Origin: Impatiens glandulifera
Taxonomy: Eukaryota; Streptophyta; Magnoliopsida; Ericales; Balsaminaceae
Assembly (NCBI RefSeq): GCF_907164915.1
Contig: NC_061866.1
Location: 20,700,429 to 20,764,428, forward strand
DNA length: 64,000 nt
Direction: 5' to 3'
The notes below the pieces were generated by a model. It did no database searches. It was not told the origin of the DNA and saw nothing but the letters and a program-made list of their open reading frames with translations. Every line of letters starts with the position of its first letter. Position 1 is the first letter of the stretch. The position numbers and the translations under genes were made by a program. Of this stretch, positions 33,082 through 44,275 are shown one piece after another.

Positions 33082-34865
33082 ATGACGACCATAACCAAAT
33101 ATGCTAGTGCTACCGCAATCCCCACATTCTTTAGAGAAAACTATATCGTGTGGAAGAAGATAGTTCGTGCTCATCTCTCGTCTCTTCATGGCGACATGTG
33201 GAGTGTCATCACAGATGGTCCTATCAAGATCGGTAAGGAGAAATCCGAATGGACCAGTGAAGACAAGAGGAAGAACAACTTCAATAACTTGGCTCTAGAT
33301 GTTCTGTACAGGTCTCTTGATAATAGCATGTTCAACTACATCATCGAGTGTGATACTGCTAGGGAGATATGGGACAAACTCACTCAACTGTGTGAGGGCA
33401 ATGAGAAAACAAAGGAGAACAAGATTATGGTTTCCACTCAACAGTTTGACTATTTCAAGATGCGTGCTGGAGAATCGATGAACGAGTTCGACACAAGGTT
33501 CAGCCAGATTGTGTCCACCCTATCTATCCTCGGCAAGACCTATAGCAACATGGAGCTTGCTATCAAGGTCAAGCGTGCTCTTTCAAGGGAATGGGACATA
33601 AAGATGATGGCTATGAGGGAATCTAAAGACCTCAACAAGATCTTTCTCTTCGATTTGTTCGTTGATCTCAAGGCCTACGAGATCGAGTTGAACTCTAGGA
33701 TTGAAGAAGATCAATCCACATCCATTATCATTGCCAAAGCGTTGGTGACTTCTGAAGAGCCTCATGCCGCACCTGATGTGCAGACAGTAGTGATGCTATG
33801 TCTCTCTTCGTGAAGAAGTTTGGTGACTTCATGAAGAAGAGCAACTCTAACTCAAGCTCTTCAAATTCTAATGATAATAAGAAATCCAAAGCTAATGTTA
33901 AGTGTTATAACTGTGGTATTTTAGGTCAATATCAATCGGAATGTCGGAAGCCAAAGCGTGAAGAGAAGAAGAATGACAATGAAAAGGAGCTGAAGGCGCT
34001 TATGGCAGGTGAAGGGAATAACATAAGAAACCACCATGACTCGTACTTCTCATCCAGCGACAGTGATGAAGACGAAGTGGCTTGCTTCATTGCAAGAGAA
34101 GAAGAAGAAACTCAGGAAACTGAGGTATTTGATTTTTCTTCCGAAAAGTTTTCAAGGGAACAACTGATAGTTGCACTAGATGACATGGTCATAGAGTACA
34201 GAAAGCTAGCAGAGTCCCTAAATGAAACAAAATCTTTACCCAAAGAGTCTCAACCGGTTTCATCTCAAACTTCTAAATCAAATGTTTTTGAAAAGAAAGT
34301 TGCAGAGATCTCATATGAGAATAAGATGCTCAAAGAACAGATTCAAACTCTTTTTGCTGAAAACAAACGGTTAAATTATGTTGTAAGTGCTTGGACAAGG
34401 TCTGGAGAAGCTATCAAATATCAGATCAGTCTATTAAAACCTGCTGAATTTAGATCCGGTTTAGGATTTGATAGCAATGACCCAAACCGGTCCTGCAAAA
34501 AGTCAAACTCAGCTACCAACAAGCTTAAGCCAATGAGCTTTGTTAAAGGGAGTTTAACTGATATTGAATATGATCCCATTCATGAAGAAGTAGCTTTGAA
34601 GAATGAAATAACTTATGTTCCGCCGATTGTTAGCTAACTGAAAAATAAGTTAGAAGCAGCCAGCAAGTCTGGCAATTTAAAACATGACTCAAAGTCAAGG
34701 AGTTTTAAAAGAAAATCATCCTCAAAAGCTAAAGGATCAGTGGCTAGTAGGAAGGCGTCTGCTAAGTCAAAATCATATGTATTAATCACAACACAAAATG
34801 GGAAATCCATCACAATATCTCAAATATGGATTCCTAAGGGACTAATTGATCGAGGACCCAATTGA
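33082..34865 (+). pseudogene. gag of the pol-less element
   Basis: Homologous to the gag at 19164-20861 (GPIKI, EIWDKL, EGNEKTKENKIMV and a WDIKMMAMRES region). ATG at 33082. A one-base shift near 33780-33795 moves the frame. The second part carries the zinc knuckle CYNCGILGQYQSEC, where the expected histidine is glutamine (codon 33927-33929). An in-frame stop at 34635-34637 interrupts the tail, after which the same frame continues through a lysine/serine-rich stretch to IWIPKGLIDRGPN and a TGA at 34863-34865. Gag would form particles; as it stands only a partial protein is possible. Confidence 0.85.
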
Positions 34866-35712
34866 ATGTGGGTACCAAAGTTTGTAAATAGTTTCTTGTG
34901 TAGGTGATGCAGGAGAACCGCGGAAAGGAAGCATGGAGAATACTCTTCTGAGTATACAGTTTAGAAGATCAACAATGGCCTTTGCAATTCCAGAGGACTA
35001 AGTGTTTTTATGTGTTAAATATATTTTTGGTCTTAAGGACCTCAAAACAGGTGTTTATTCATTTTGTACATGCACAAAATGAGAGGGAAATTTTATTTTG
35101 GAAATAAAGATACACTCAGACAAAAGGCCTTAATCGGTCTATTAGACGGTGTCATCTAAGAGAAAAAGCGTGTACTTAGACGTATTTTTGCTCACACTTT
35201 ATGCATCTAAGTCTGTGTGTCTTGGTTAATAACCTACGCGGTTAGACGTACACGTCTAATAGAAGTTAAACATTTTTACGTCAAGAGAAAGTGTATGATC
35301 ACATCTAACCAAACACACATCTAATACGTGTTGTTCATGCGTAATTAGACGTCGACGTCTAATAGATGTTAGACGTTTTTAAGACACGTGATTAGACGCT
35401 TGCGTCTAATAGACCCATGCGTCTAATAGACATTTAGATTTTATAGGTTGGTGTAAGTAAGAAAAACGTCTAACTACGTGTGTAGTAGATTGATCAAGGA
35501 CAACTGTCCCACGTGATTTGATATCTGATTTTCCCGTTCAAACATAAACATAGCCATCTCCGTATAACCTGAAGACATGTGTCTTTCAAGTTAAGAGATA
35601 ATGACTAATATACCCTCAATATAATGATGACTACATGGAAAGGACGTCTAATATTAATTGATGGGACATACCCCTAGGAAATATGACGGTTATTTCATAC
35701 GACTCTTGAGAG
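34866..35712 (+). promoter_or_regulatory. palindrome-rich segment upstream of the accessory gene
   Basis: Noncoding. Between 35135 and 35475 the motif TTAGACG/CGTCTAA recurs about ten times. Three are full inverted pairs: TTAGACGTACACGTCTAA near 35241, the perfect palindrome TTAGACGTCGACGTCTAA near 35344, and TTAGACGCTTGCGTCTAA near 35392. The same core builds the LTR minisatellite. A CACGTG-like ACGTG sits near 35386 and 35510. A regulatory role is inferred from its place before a TATA box. Confidence 0.5.
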
Positions 35713-35722
35713 TTTATATAAG
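35713..35722 (+). promoter_or_regulatory. TATA box of the accessory gene
   Basis: TTTATATAAG, 123 bp before the ATG at 35845. The leader is pyrimidine-rich (CTTTTTCTCTCTTAAG, CTTCGATCTTCTTTCTC). It mirrors the layout before each accessory ORF of the other Sirevirus. Confidence 0.55.
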
Positions 35723-35844
35723 GTCTCTTTGCATGAGATTGAAAAAGCTTTTTCTCTCTTAAGTTTTCTAAGAAACCTAGATTTCTTCGATCTTCTTTCT
35801 CAGAAACCCTTGTTTATCTCGTGTCTGTTCGTATTCTGTTAAAA

Positions 35845-38531
35845 ATGGGAAACAAGAGAATCACACTCGATCATTGTACTCTGCAGGTTGATTTTCCTTC
35901 CGTCTACACGTTCGATCAGCAAGATGTGGTCGAAATGTTCAAAAGCCTTGAATATTCCGGTCTCGGGAAGTACCTTGGTGGGCCGTTCATCTTCCATCAA
36001 AATGAAGTGAGGGAGTTCTTCAAATCGGCGACGATGGTTGGCGATTCGATTGTTGCAACTATGAATGAAACTGAAATCTCTTTCAACGAAGCTGTTTATG
36101 CAGAGTTCTTCGAACTTCCGTCGGAGGGGCACACATTCAACCTGAATCTGCCTTCTGTAGTCACTGTAGAGATGAGGACGGTTTTCTCCGCCGATGGCTC
36201 GGAGATTCGACTTAATAGGAGCAAGAATGATCTAAAACCTCAGTTTATTTTGTTGAATGACGTAGTGGATAAAGCGCTACAAGGGAAGGCAGGGTCTTTC
36301 CATTTATACAATCAAGATCGTTTTGAATACATGTTGGCTATTTCAAAAGGGATTCAGGTCAACTAGGCCTCAACTTTGTACCAGAATCTCTGCTTTGCGA
36401 TCAATCAGGAGAACAAGGAAAGTGTAAACTTTGCTGCTCAACTAAGTAGGTGGTTGGAACATTTGGAGATCCCCATGGGGGATTCAGAGCCGATCAACTC
36501 GACCAGGGTGTTCACTATCTTCACCGTTGCCAACACCCTCGTCAGAATGAAGAACAACAAAGAATCGCTCTTGGGAGCCTCAAGCCAACGGAGAGGAGGA
36601 AGGTCTGTTACTCGTTCCAAACTTTCAACGGCCTCTGTCCTGTCTACAGGAGCCAAAAGATCTAAAATTGTCAACGAATCTGAGGCTAGTTCTACTAGTC
36701 TTAAGAGTTCTTCGAAGAAGGATTCGATTCCAGAGTCAGGCTATGTCCAGTCGAACTTGCTGCTGTTCCCATGTCTCCTTTGTCTCCAGCCGTGAGTTAA
36801 TTGAGAAAGCCATCTAGGTCCTCTATTTTAAGAGGAGAAAAATCAAAGGCACCCAAAGCGTCTAAATCGGTGAAAGCGTCATCGAAGGTAACCCCTCCCC
36901 AATCTCAGGCCAAAGTGCCTAAATTTAATGTTCTTGTGTTGGAACAAGATGTATCTGTTTTTATTCCTGTTGAGAAATCTGCTGCTGGGCCAACTGTTGA
37001 GCCAGTTGGTCTAAACACTAAAAATTCTGACAGGACTTCATCTCCTGTCCGTCAACCCGATCTTGTAGCCGCTAGTGCTATAGAGTCTGCTGAACCAGAG
37101 CAAGGTGCAGTTCTTACCCTTGTTGCTGGTGGTGAATCTGAAAAGGCTATTTCTATGATAGTCGAATTGCCTTATGTTCCAAATCATGTCCCAACAGAGT
37201 CATTAGTGACTAGTAAGATTGTTCCAGCCGAACCTACACCGGGAATGTTTGTCAAACCCCTTTCTGCCCACAAAATCATAAGTTCCACAAGACAAGCTGC
37301 TGGAATCACAATTGGGGAACCAAGGGCCATTCCAAAGCCGACTAAGGTTATTGGAAAAGGGAAGGGTGTTGCAATGGACACTAATTAGGATGTTTCTGAA
37401 GCAACCTGTATCGTCAATCTTATGATGGATCAGGCCAACATTATTGCTAGTGAAAAGATAGAGATCTTTGACACTTGGGTATTGAACAAAATGTCAATCA
37501 AGTACGATGAGGTCATCAAGGGCAAGAGCATTAACAGTCAATAGTTAAAGCTTGCAAGCAATTAGAAGAGAGTCTTGAAATGGGCCAAGACATCAGAGGT
37601 ATATGAAGCTCTTAAGAGAAAATATCTAGTTGAAGTAAACCTGAGAGAAAGAGCTCTCTTCCCGATTTTGCAGGCCAAAAGAGCCAACTTTAACCCGCTT
37701 GAGAAGAGTGCTAAGGCAAAAGAAAAAGCTTTAAAAAGACTGGAAGAAATTATGAAGGATTACATTTCTGTTGTTACCCGGTGCGTTCATGGAGCAAATT
37801 GCTCAGGGGCCAGTCCATTTGGAAGTTCTTCAGATGAAGATGAGCTTATGGATCTGTCCGATGATCATGGTGTTGGTGAAGATGAGCAAGCTACTGCTCT
37901 TCTTATAGAAATGAGAAGTTTTTCAGCAGAGGAAAAACGTCTAATGACTCAACCCCGTATTGAGCAATCTGTGGAGCCCGTTCAAGCCAACCCGTTTATC
38001 GAAGAAGAAGAAGTCGTTAAGGAACCCGATCAAGTTGTTATTAATCAGGAAGAGGAAGTTTTGGAGTCTCCTGTTCTTGAAGCAGAAGCACCTCCAGAGA
38101 AAGAGGTTGAAGTGAGTTATCCTGATAAAAGCAGATCAGAGGGGGAACCCTCAAAAGACAAGGAATCAGAGAAGAGTTCCTCATCTGAGGGGGAACAAAC
38201 TAAAAATGATGGATCTTCCAAGCCTCTACCATTTCCTAGTATCACTACTGCAAATATTCATGATAATATTCTTAACCCTTATCTTGATTCAGGAAATTTG
38301 TCCGATATAGTTCACAAGGTATGTGAAGATGTTTTGGAAGAAGAAGATGAAGAAAAATCTGAAAATGAGTCAGAGAATGATGGACTCGAGAAGTCCATGC
38401 AAGTTGATACACACATCAGTCCCATTCAAACCGGTCTAGTAGATTCTCAAGAGATTTCATCTAACGAAGGATCATCTACTGACAGTACGAAGCTTATGAA
38501 GTCCATGACAACATTGATGGAAACTCTTTAG
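35845..38531 (+). pseudogene. accessory ('envelope-like') gene, long form
   Basis: Same family as the three ORFs at 10522-15339. ATG at 35845 (MGNKRITLDH). Family pattern: YSGLGKYLGGPFIFHQNEV, then REFFKSA, then EFFELPSEG, then LNDVVDKALQGKAG, and IQVN followed by TAG where the family has tryptophan (36364-36366). The same frame then continues as an ASTLYQNL stretch. Beyond lie basic and serine-rich stretches, a frameshift near 36796-36800, stops at 37386-37388 and two more before 37575, and finally an acidic, glutamate-rich tail (37575-38531). No signal peptide or membrane span is seen. The function is unknown; the product is broken. Confidence 0.75.
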
Positions 38532-38798
38532 AGGAATATGGCTGTAATGGAATCCAATATGATGAAGAACTCACTATGAAGGATCTCGCTTCCCAATCAA
38601 CCCACTCATAAAAGGGAAGAACAATAATCTCATTTCCCTTAAACTATCTTCTATTAGTTCATGAACTTGGTTCCTTGAATTCTGTTTCTGAATACTGGTT
38701 TTGGAAAGTGTTTTTGTATGATGGGTGAACAAGTTTGACTCTTTCTTTTATATGATGGATGCCTATTTTGTTACTTATGCAATGTTTTAACATTATCA

Positions 38799-38814
38799 TC
38801 AAAAAGGGGGAAAT
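38799..38814 (+). promoter_or_regulatory. polypurine tract
   Basis: CAAAAAGGGGGAAAT directly before the 3' LTR start TGTTGGGTC, the expected plus-strand primer. Confidence 0.85.
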
Positions 38815-40584
38815 TGTTGGGTCAAATTATTTTGACTAAGTGTCAGAGTATTTTGACTATTGGAATTTTGATGATGAGTGTGTATAAAACTTAATCTATA
38901 CCGTCTAATCGTTTTTGGTACAGGTGTATATAAAACAGGTTATATTGGATTAAGTCTAAATGAGGTTCATTAGACTGATTGGCCATTAGATGCATTGAGT
39001 TAGACGTGCAGTCTAACAGATACGTAGTTAGACGTGCAGTCTAATAGATATGTAGTTAGACGTGCAATCTAACGGATACGTAGTTAGACGTGCACTCTAA
39101 CGGATACGTAGTTAGACGTGCAGTCTAACGGATACGTAGTTAGACGTGTAGTCTAATGGATATGTAGTTAGACGTGCAGTCTAACAGATACGTAGTTAGA
39201 CGTGCAGTCTAACGGATACGTAGTTAGACGTGCAGTCTAACGGATAAGTAGTTAGACATGTAGTCTAACAGATACGTAGTTAGACGTGCAGTCTAACAGA
39301 TAAGTAGTTAGACGTGCAGTCTAACGTATGAGAGTTAGATGTGCAATCTAACGTATGAGAGTTAGATGTGTAGTCTAACTCCTTCAGATTAGTCTGAAGG
39401 GATACGTAGTTAGACGTGCAGTCTAATGTATGAGAGTTAGGCGTGTAGTCTAACTCCTTCAGATTAGTCTGAAGGGATGCGTAGTTAGACGTACAGTCTA
39501 ACGTATGAGAGTTAGACGTGCAGTTTAACTCCTTCAAATTAGTTTGAAGGGATGCGTAATTAGACGTGCAGTCTAACGTATGAGAGTTAGACGTGTAGTC
39601 TAACTCCTTCATATTAGTCTGAAGGGAACCGTAATTAGACATGTCGTCTTATCCCATTAGACCAGGTGGTCTAATGAATCCTGCTATTAGACGTGGGCGT
39701 CTAATTTCATTAGACGAGGTCGTCTAAGTGAAATACGTTTAATGCCATGCTTAAAGCAGTTGCTTGAAGGTAGCACACGTCTACCCACGATCAACTAGTT
39801 GTACGCTACTCCTGCTCCACTTTCTAGTGAAGATCAGTACGACAGTCAGTTGCAACCATTTGATTAATGCAACGTAAGAAAATATTCTTCCCACGACTTG
39901 TTTTTGCAGGAATATCATAGAAGAATATTTGGCGCACTACCAGATTGATACAGCCACAATCCTGGTGCTCAAAGTCTGTTGTGTACTATGGAGGCGTTCC
40001 AATGGAAGCTCGCCACGTGTCATTATGAAATATTCGACCGTTGGTACCTGTTTCCTATTTAAAGATCTTGAAGGATGAAGAACTGCCAGAAAAACTACTA
40101 CTGAACATAATTGCTGAATACTGAATTTACAATCTTAAGAACTGCTTTCTTGCTTTACTGTGTGTTTATCAAGAGAGCTTCAGAATCAAAGCATTGTTTT
40201 AGCTGAGTGATATACTTCATCATATTATATGTTGAATGGAGTCTGTTCTATTCAACAGTGAAATAATCGTGCGACTGTATTTTATTCTAATAAAAGTATA
40301 GTGAATCCTTTCGGTGGTTGGAAGAAGGGGTGATGTAGGAGAGTTTGCTCCGAACATTCATAAACAAACTGTTGTGTTGTTTACGTCCTGTCATCTTCTC
40401 ATTCTTGGTTCTTAGCTTCAAACTTGAGCAAACGTTTCCGCACTTGAATCGTTTAAGAGTTTACAAGGGTTTGTGTAGAATAGAAAGTGATTTAAATCCT
40501 TAACAGGATTTCTATTAAACCGTTTTTCCAAAGCCGTCATCATTAGCCAGACCCCCGTCTCTATCGATAATGCCGATCCTATCA
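38815..40584 (+). repeat. 3' LTR of the pol-less element
   Basis: 1770 bp, TGTTGGGTCAAATTATTTTG to GCCGATCCTATCA. It contains the minisatellite (38995-39640) and a TATA-like CTATTTAAAGA near 40054 about 530 bp before the end. It aligns with the solo LTR at 50265-52492; most of the length difference is in the minisatellite. AAAAT follows it, but the left target copy is lost with the truncated 5' LTR. Confidence 0.92.
38995..39650. repeat. LTR minisatellite with hairpin units
   Basis: Units of about 27-28 bp, GATACGTAGTTAGACGTGCA plus GTCTAACG/A, each containing the inverted pair TTAGAC-GTGCA-GTCTAA. From about 39330 a longer compound unit (around 100 bp) alternates this with a second palindrome, CCTTCAGATTAGTCTGAAGG. 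Apparent ORFs here are products of the repeat. Confidence 0.92.
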
Positions 40585-41340
40585 AAAATATAAAAATTTC
40601 AAATTCAAACGATAAATATAAATTAGAGGTTGATTGAAACCTTACCAAGGATTGGAGAACACTCCTTGATCCTTAGAGATGCTTTCTAGATACTCAGATC
40701 TAAGCTTTGAGACTTTGAATATAAAATTCGCAAAATTCGAAGCTTTAATAGCGGATTTTGATTTTCTTCGATTTAAAGGTGCTATGTTGGTTCCTTAGCT
40801 TCAGAATGACTTGAGAGTGGTATTCATACTACTCCTAAGTCGGTTGGAGAAGCCATGTGGGCGGAATCAGTCAAAAGTCATTAATGGCTTTGGAGTGTTC
40901 TTGGCTTGTAGTTGCCGAAATAGGCAGTGACAAAGCCTACTCTTATAGGGAGAATGATCACCATCATAGGGTGATCGTTATGAGCTTTGAATGAGTTGAT
41001 TTTGTGGACCAACAAGGGAGTTTATAAAAGCCAAAATCAACACAGTTCTTCATGTTTATCTAGAAGGTGTCACAATGAAGAAGGTGATGGAAGCTAAAAA
41101 CGACGTCATTTTGATGGGGTCCTAGAATTCTCTCTTGAAGTTGTGGCGTTCGAGCGGTTCGTTAGCGTTTCATCTAATGGTCATTTGATGATCGGTTTCC
41201 TCACGTATGCGCACTTCCGCCTCCACAACGAGTTTTGTGGAGCGCTAATGTGTGCTGGATGAAAATCTAGCGCTGATCCAAGGGTCAAGAATCATGCTGC
41301 ATCAAACCTTACATGTTTCATTATTTAGATTGATTGATCG
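40585..41340. repeat. mosaic block 1, copy A
   Basis: First of four direct copies of a roughly 0.75-kb block. Landmarks: GAATTAGAGGTTGATTG, CCTTGATCCTTAGAG, AGTCGGTTGGAGAAGCC, AGGCAGTGACGAAGCCTAC, GATCACCATCATAGGGTGATC and GTGTGCTGGATGAAAAT. It starts directly after the LTR. GATCACC...GGTGATC is a perfect inverted repeat kept in all copies. No protein-coding evidence. Confidence 0.85.
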
Positions 41341-42190
41341 GTTTTATCCTATTTTGATAGTTTTTAAATCATCTAGGGATGAATTCTCAACCATAAAACA
41401 TCATAAACAACAAACATACAAGCTTATGCAATTTGAAATATAAAAATTTCAAATTCAAATGATAAATATGAATTAGAGGTTGATTGGAACCTTACCAAGG
41501 ATTGGAGAACACTCCTTGATCCTTAGAGAAACTTTCTAGATACTCAGATCCAAGCTTTGAGACCTTGAATATAAAATTCGAAAAATTCGAAGCTTTAAAG
41601 CTTTAATGGAGGATTTTTATTTTCTTCGATTTAAAGGTTCTATGTTGGTTTCTTAGCTTTAGAATGACTTTAGAGTGGTATTCATACAAATCCTAAGTCG
41701 GTTGGAGAAGCCAAGTGCGAGGAATCAGTCAAAAGTCACTGTTCTTGGCTTGTAGTCGCTGAAATAGGCAGTGACGAAGCCTACTCTTATAGGGAGAAGG
41801 ATCACCATCATAGGGTGATCGTTTTGAGCTTTGAATGAGTTGATTTTGTGGACCAACAAGGGAGTTCATAAAAGACAAAATCAAAACGGTTCTTTATGCT
41901 TATCTAGAAGGCGTCACGATGAAGAAGGTGATGAAAGCTAAAAACGACGTCGTTTTGATGGGGTTCTAGCGTTCTGTCTTGACGTCGTGGCGCTCGATCT
42001 GTTCATTAGCGTTTCAGCTAATGGTCATTTAATGATCGGTTGCATCACATATGCACGCTTCCTCCTCCACAACGAGTTTTGTGGAGTGCTATTGTGTGCT
42101 GGATGAAAATCCAGTGCTGATCTAAGGGCCAAGAATCATGCTGCAACGAATCTTACGAGTTTCAGATGTACTGGATTACTGATTTAATTT
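41341..42190. repeat. mosaic block 1, copy B
   Basis: Begins with about 80 bp of the end of block 5 (GATTGATCGGTTTTATCC) joined abruptly to copy A, then a full block 1 with the same landmarks. The A-B junction skips the other blocks and looks like a deletion. Confidence 0.8.
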
Positions 42191-42645
42191 TTATTTAAAG
42201 CCTTAAGAGTTTATTTGAAATTAATTGTTTCTTTCACCCTTTTGCCTTTAATTTTGATCTTTTAAAATATACAAAATATTAAAATTATTATGGAAAATAT
42301 TTTACCAATTTATTTTATTTTATTTTTGTATATTTTTAGGGTTTAAAAAATAATTGTTTTTAGATGAAATGGGTACAACAATTCATTCTAAATTATTTAT
42401 TTTGTCCCTTGATTTTTCTAAAATTATTTTTATATAAATGAGTACAACATTTATCTTAAATACTTTTATTTTTCTTATTTTAACCATTTTCTTGAATTAA
42501 TTAGGCTTTAATTATCACAATATTTAGCCAAATTAATTAATTTAATTAGTCTTTGGCCATGGGTTAATTATTTTGACTTTGTTTGTTAAAAAAAAGTCAA
42601 AATAAATGTTTTAATTTTATAAATTGGGATATAAATTTTTAGTGC
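42191..42645. repeat. mosaic block 2, copy 1
   Basis: AT-rich block that recurs at 46640-47110 and 49640-50120, with landmarks AATTGTTTTTAGATGAAATGGGTACAACAATTCATTCT and AATTTTAGTGCTTA at its end. Noncoding. Confidence 0.75.
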
Positions 42646-44275
42646 TTACAAAGTGCCCCTCTCGAATCGTGTTTGAATATAACAAACTGATTTTTGAAAA
42701 TGTTGATTCGTGTATTACATCAAATACTAGGCTATCTATCCAATCTATAATGAGGGAGTTAGGAAAGATGGAACCTATAGCGTGTCGTGGTTGAAGTGAC
42801 CTGCTAATGTTATACATAACACTCGTCGAGGTGCTTCGAAGCGTTGCTTTAGAAAATCCTTTCCTTAGTGTTTTATCCTAACAAGGATAATTCTTAAAAA
42901 TCCTACATTACAGATCTTAACATAGTATCCCTAAAATCCATTGGATAAAGGTGATTATAGGTATTGAAATATTATTTCCTATTTTCATGAATATCAACAT
43001 TTTATTCATGTTTAGTGATGTGTAAATGGCTAAGGTCTTGGCATAAGTTAACAAATTTTTCGTGGAACTCACATAGGCGAGGTGTGAAATGATCATGTAT
43101 AAATGATTGTGGTGCCATCGATAGATAGGCGTTCGTGTCATTAGGAATTGGGAACGTAACGTTTATTGGAGAACGGGATTGAAACATGACAATATTAGAG
43201 AAAGAGAACTTCATTAGAGTACCTACTATGAGATAGGATTATCGAACATAGAACATGACTTCATTAGAGTACCTATCGAGAGATAGGATTTAAACATGAT
43301 TATATATAAATAATCGATGTGTTTGTCAACAAAAAAAGGCTTTGAGGTACCTATTCGTGTGACAAGGTTTGTGATACATATTCGAGCGATAGGGTTTTGT
43401 TCAAGAACCTATCAAGGGATAAGATTTGGTTAACTATCGAGCGATAGGGTTTTGTGATAATTAGATGGTTGAGTATGGGTAGGATCATGTAAAAAAATAA
43501 TCACTATGATTGTTAACAAATAGGGCTTAAATGTTATCGAGGGTAGGCTTTTGAGGTACTTGTTCGTGTGACTGAGTTTGATCATGTATAAATGATCGAT
43601 GTGATTGTTGACAAATAAGACATAACTTTGTGATTTGGGAGATGTACCTATGGAAGAATAGTGTTTTGTCCGGCTATGCGTTTGTTTGAATACTTATGCG
43701 AGTGATAGGGTTTAGAATACTTATATGAGCAATATAGTTTTATTTGAGGACCTATCGAGGGATAGGGTTTTATGATACCTGTTTGGATGACATGATTTTA
43801 TTTCCCTATTCGGGCGATAAGGTTTCGTATGATTGGATCATGTACGAATGATTTGTGTGAATGATCTATATGTTTGTGAATAAACAAGGCTTGAAGATCT
43901 TTTAAAGGATAGAGTTCAGAATACCTATTCGAGTGATAGGGTTTTATTTACCTATTCGGGCGATAGGTTTTTATGTGATTGAATCAGGTACGAATGATCT
44001 TAAGGCTCATCGACAGACAAGGCTTTGGGATTTATCAACATATAGTTTGGTTGGCATTAATGTTGTGAAAGAGGATACTTATCGAGAGATAGAGTTTTAG
44101 CGGAATCATATATAAATGATGTCTCGACCAATTGACCAATAGAGTTTTCTGTGGGATATAAATCAAGAGATAGGGTTTGCTTGAGTACCTATACGAGTGA
44201 TAGGGTTTGAGATACCAATTTGAGTGATACGTTTTTTGTTTGAGGACCTATCGAGGGATAGGGTTTCGTCTTTGT
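42646..44275. repeat. mosaic block 3, copy 1: ACCTATCGAG-N-GATAGGGTTT array
   Basis: A degenerate array of short units in which CCTATCGAG/GATAGG form a small inverted repeat followed by GGGTTTT. Interspersed are GGATCATGTACGAATGATC and GACAAACAAGGCTT phrases. At least eight TAGGGTTT words (telobox, AAACCCTA on the other strand) occur between 43380 and 44265. Its start (42760-42840) is the unoccupied version of the solo-LTR target. Confidence 0.75.

Larger units (their letters stand above)
32853..40584 (+). mobile_element. Sirevirus-related element with gag and accessory gene but no pol
   Basis: Plus-strand element: truncated 5' LTR (32853-33037), primer site, gag (33082-34865), a noncoding palindrome-rich segment, an accessory gene with its own TATA box (35845-38531), a polypurine tract and a full 3' LTR (38815-40584). 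No protease, integrase, RT or RNase H sequence is present between gag and the accessory gene. The gag is clearly homologous to that of the Sirevirus at 4238-22054, but the LTRs are unrelated in sequence. It would depend on a partner for pol. A solo LTR of the same family lies at 50265-52492. Confidence 0.85.

Noticed and set aside
39280..39642. Minus-strand ORF of 120 codons with repeated Leu-Asp-Cys-Thr-Ser motifs
   Set aside because: It is a reading of the 27-28 bp minisatellite; a similar reading occurs at 51285-51560. No start context, domain or conservation independent of the repeat.
42646..44275. Interstitial telomere repeat
   Set aside because: Only single TAGGGTTT words occur inside longer units; there is no tandem TTTAGGG array.
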